Shown here in pieces: positions 14,050 through 14,480 of a stretch of 14,480 nucleotides of DNA. Below the pieces are notes generated by a model, which saw only the letters and a list, made by a program, of their open reading frames with translations, had not been told where the DNA came from and ran no database searches. The position numbers were made by a program, and so were the translations under genes. Positions within the stretch are counted from its first letter, which is position 1, and each line of letters starts with the position of its first letter. The stretch is from Hyphococcus sp. (lineage in GTDB: Bacteria > Pseudomonadota > Alphaproteobacteria > Caulobacterales > Parvularculaceae): positions 1 to 14,480 of the forward strand of contig BQJG01000076.1 in assembly GCA_021604585.1 (NCBI GenBank), written 5' to 3'.

Positions 14050-14480
14050 TGAGCGCGGTCGCAACTGATAGGGCGGCGCAAGCAAGCGCCAGTAAAGCCT
14101 TGCAGGCACGGATCAGCGCTGTATCTTCTGCGCCGCTCGATGAACCTGCGCAAATTCTGGTTGATGCGCTTGGCGAGAAATTTCCGGGCGCCGCCGTTTT
14201 ATTTTACGGCTCAGGCGCCAGTGTCGCGAAACTCGACGATCCGGCGAACGTCATTTTCGATTTCTACATCATCGGTCAATCCTATGATGCGCTCTATTCC
14301 TCGCCGCTGCTTTCCATCGCCAACAAACTCGTCCCGCCCAACGTTTTTTACGTTGAAACGCCTTCCCGGTTTGGCGTGTTGCGCGCAAAATACGCAGTGT
14401 TGTCTATCGACCATTTCGAGAAGCTGGTGAGCGAAAAAACGTTTCACTCTTACTTTTGGGCGCGCTTTACACAGCCTTGC
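14049..14480 (+). CDS. Tam41-like nucleotidyltransferase, putative CTP:phosphatidate cytidylyltransferase (partial)
   Basis: The first 144 codons of a protein cut by the right edge. After a polar leader of about 30 residues comes VLFYGSGASVAKLDDP (50-65), then FDFYIIGQSYDALYSS (70-85), PNVFYVETPSRFGVLRAKY (97-115), AVLSIDHFEKLV (116-127) and SYFWARFTQP (134-143). The order YGSG, D-F within a strand, 'VFY', 'KY-V-S' and a final 'R-F/L-xP' fits the nucleotidyltransferase domain of Tam41/Mmp37, the mitochondrial CDP-diacylglycerol synthase, which uses a Gly-Ser motif and acidic residues for catalysis. This is recognition by pattern, not a search. ATG 14049 overlaps the lipid kinase stop (TAATG). 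If correct, the product makes CDP-diacylglycerol from phosphatidate and CTP, taking the kinase's product as substrate. Another minimal nucleotidyltransferase is the main alternative. Confidence 0.6.
   Translation, partial: MSAVATDRAAQASASKALQARISAVSSAPLDEPAQILVDALGEKFPGAAVLFYGSGASVAKLDDPANVIFDFYIIGQSYDALYSSPLLSIANKLVPPNVFYVETPSRFGVLRAKYAVLSIDHFEKLVSEKTFHSYFWARFTQPC

Noticed and set aside
1..14480. Possible CRISPR array, tRNA, insertion sequence or prophage
   Set aside because: I saw no regularly spaced repeats, no tRNA-like cloverleaf, no transposase or integrase motif, and no terminal repeats; coding genes fill almost all of the window.

Overview
The window is a gene-dense stretch of a GC-rich bacterial chromosome, most likely an alphaproteobacterium. 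The signs are codon use, short intergenic gaps, a ligase-associated DEXH helicase, a PuuD-type membrane protein and an ArsR/carbonic anhydrase/SulP cluster. Placing it more narrowly (for example Parvularcula- or Hyphomonas-like) would be a guess. I see no rRNA, tRNA, insertion sequence, integrase or CRISPR array, and no clear base-composition break, so this looks like resident chromosome rather than a mobile island.

Left part (1-2829): a ligase-associated DEXH-box repair helicase on the minus strand runs off the left edge. Divergent from it is a small exported protein with four cysteines in the mature chain and no recognised family. A strong intrinsic terminator (2865-2893) closes this part.

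Centre-left (2908-6492, all minus strand): a compact inorganic-carbon operon is transcribed arsR -> beta-carbonic anhydrase -> SulP transporter. An overlapping stop/start (TGATG) and a 26-nt gap tie the three genes together. Upstream of arsR lies a 46-bp imperfect palindrome that looks like the regulator's own operator. It sits just downstream of the terminator of a separate gene for a PuuD-type membrane protein, a urate oxidase N-terminal-like domain without a cytochrome c part.

Centre-right (6761-11526): a Tat-type exported serine hydrolase of the beta-lactamase/PBP fold comes first. It is followed by an overlapping pair, an AlgI/DltB-like MBOAT acyltransferase (TTG start) and a membrane-anchored SGNH/AlgJ-like protein (GTG start), probably a cell-surface O-acylation module. 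A GIN-domain (DUF2807) exported protein converges on the pair, and the two stop codons share one CTAG palindrome.

Right part (11659-14480): a stand-alone imidazolonepropionase (HutI) is followed by a 249-nt gap. Then comes a diacylglycerol-kinase-family lipid kinase whose stop codon overlaps the start (TAATG) of a protein cut by the right edge. That protein reads like a bacterial relative of Tam41, the mitochondrial CDP-diacylglycerol synthase. If both assignments hold, the two genes would encode consecutive steps (diacylglycerol -> phosphatidate -> CDP-diacylglycerol). This is the most novel lead in the window.
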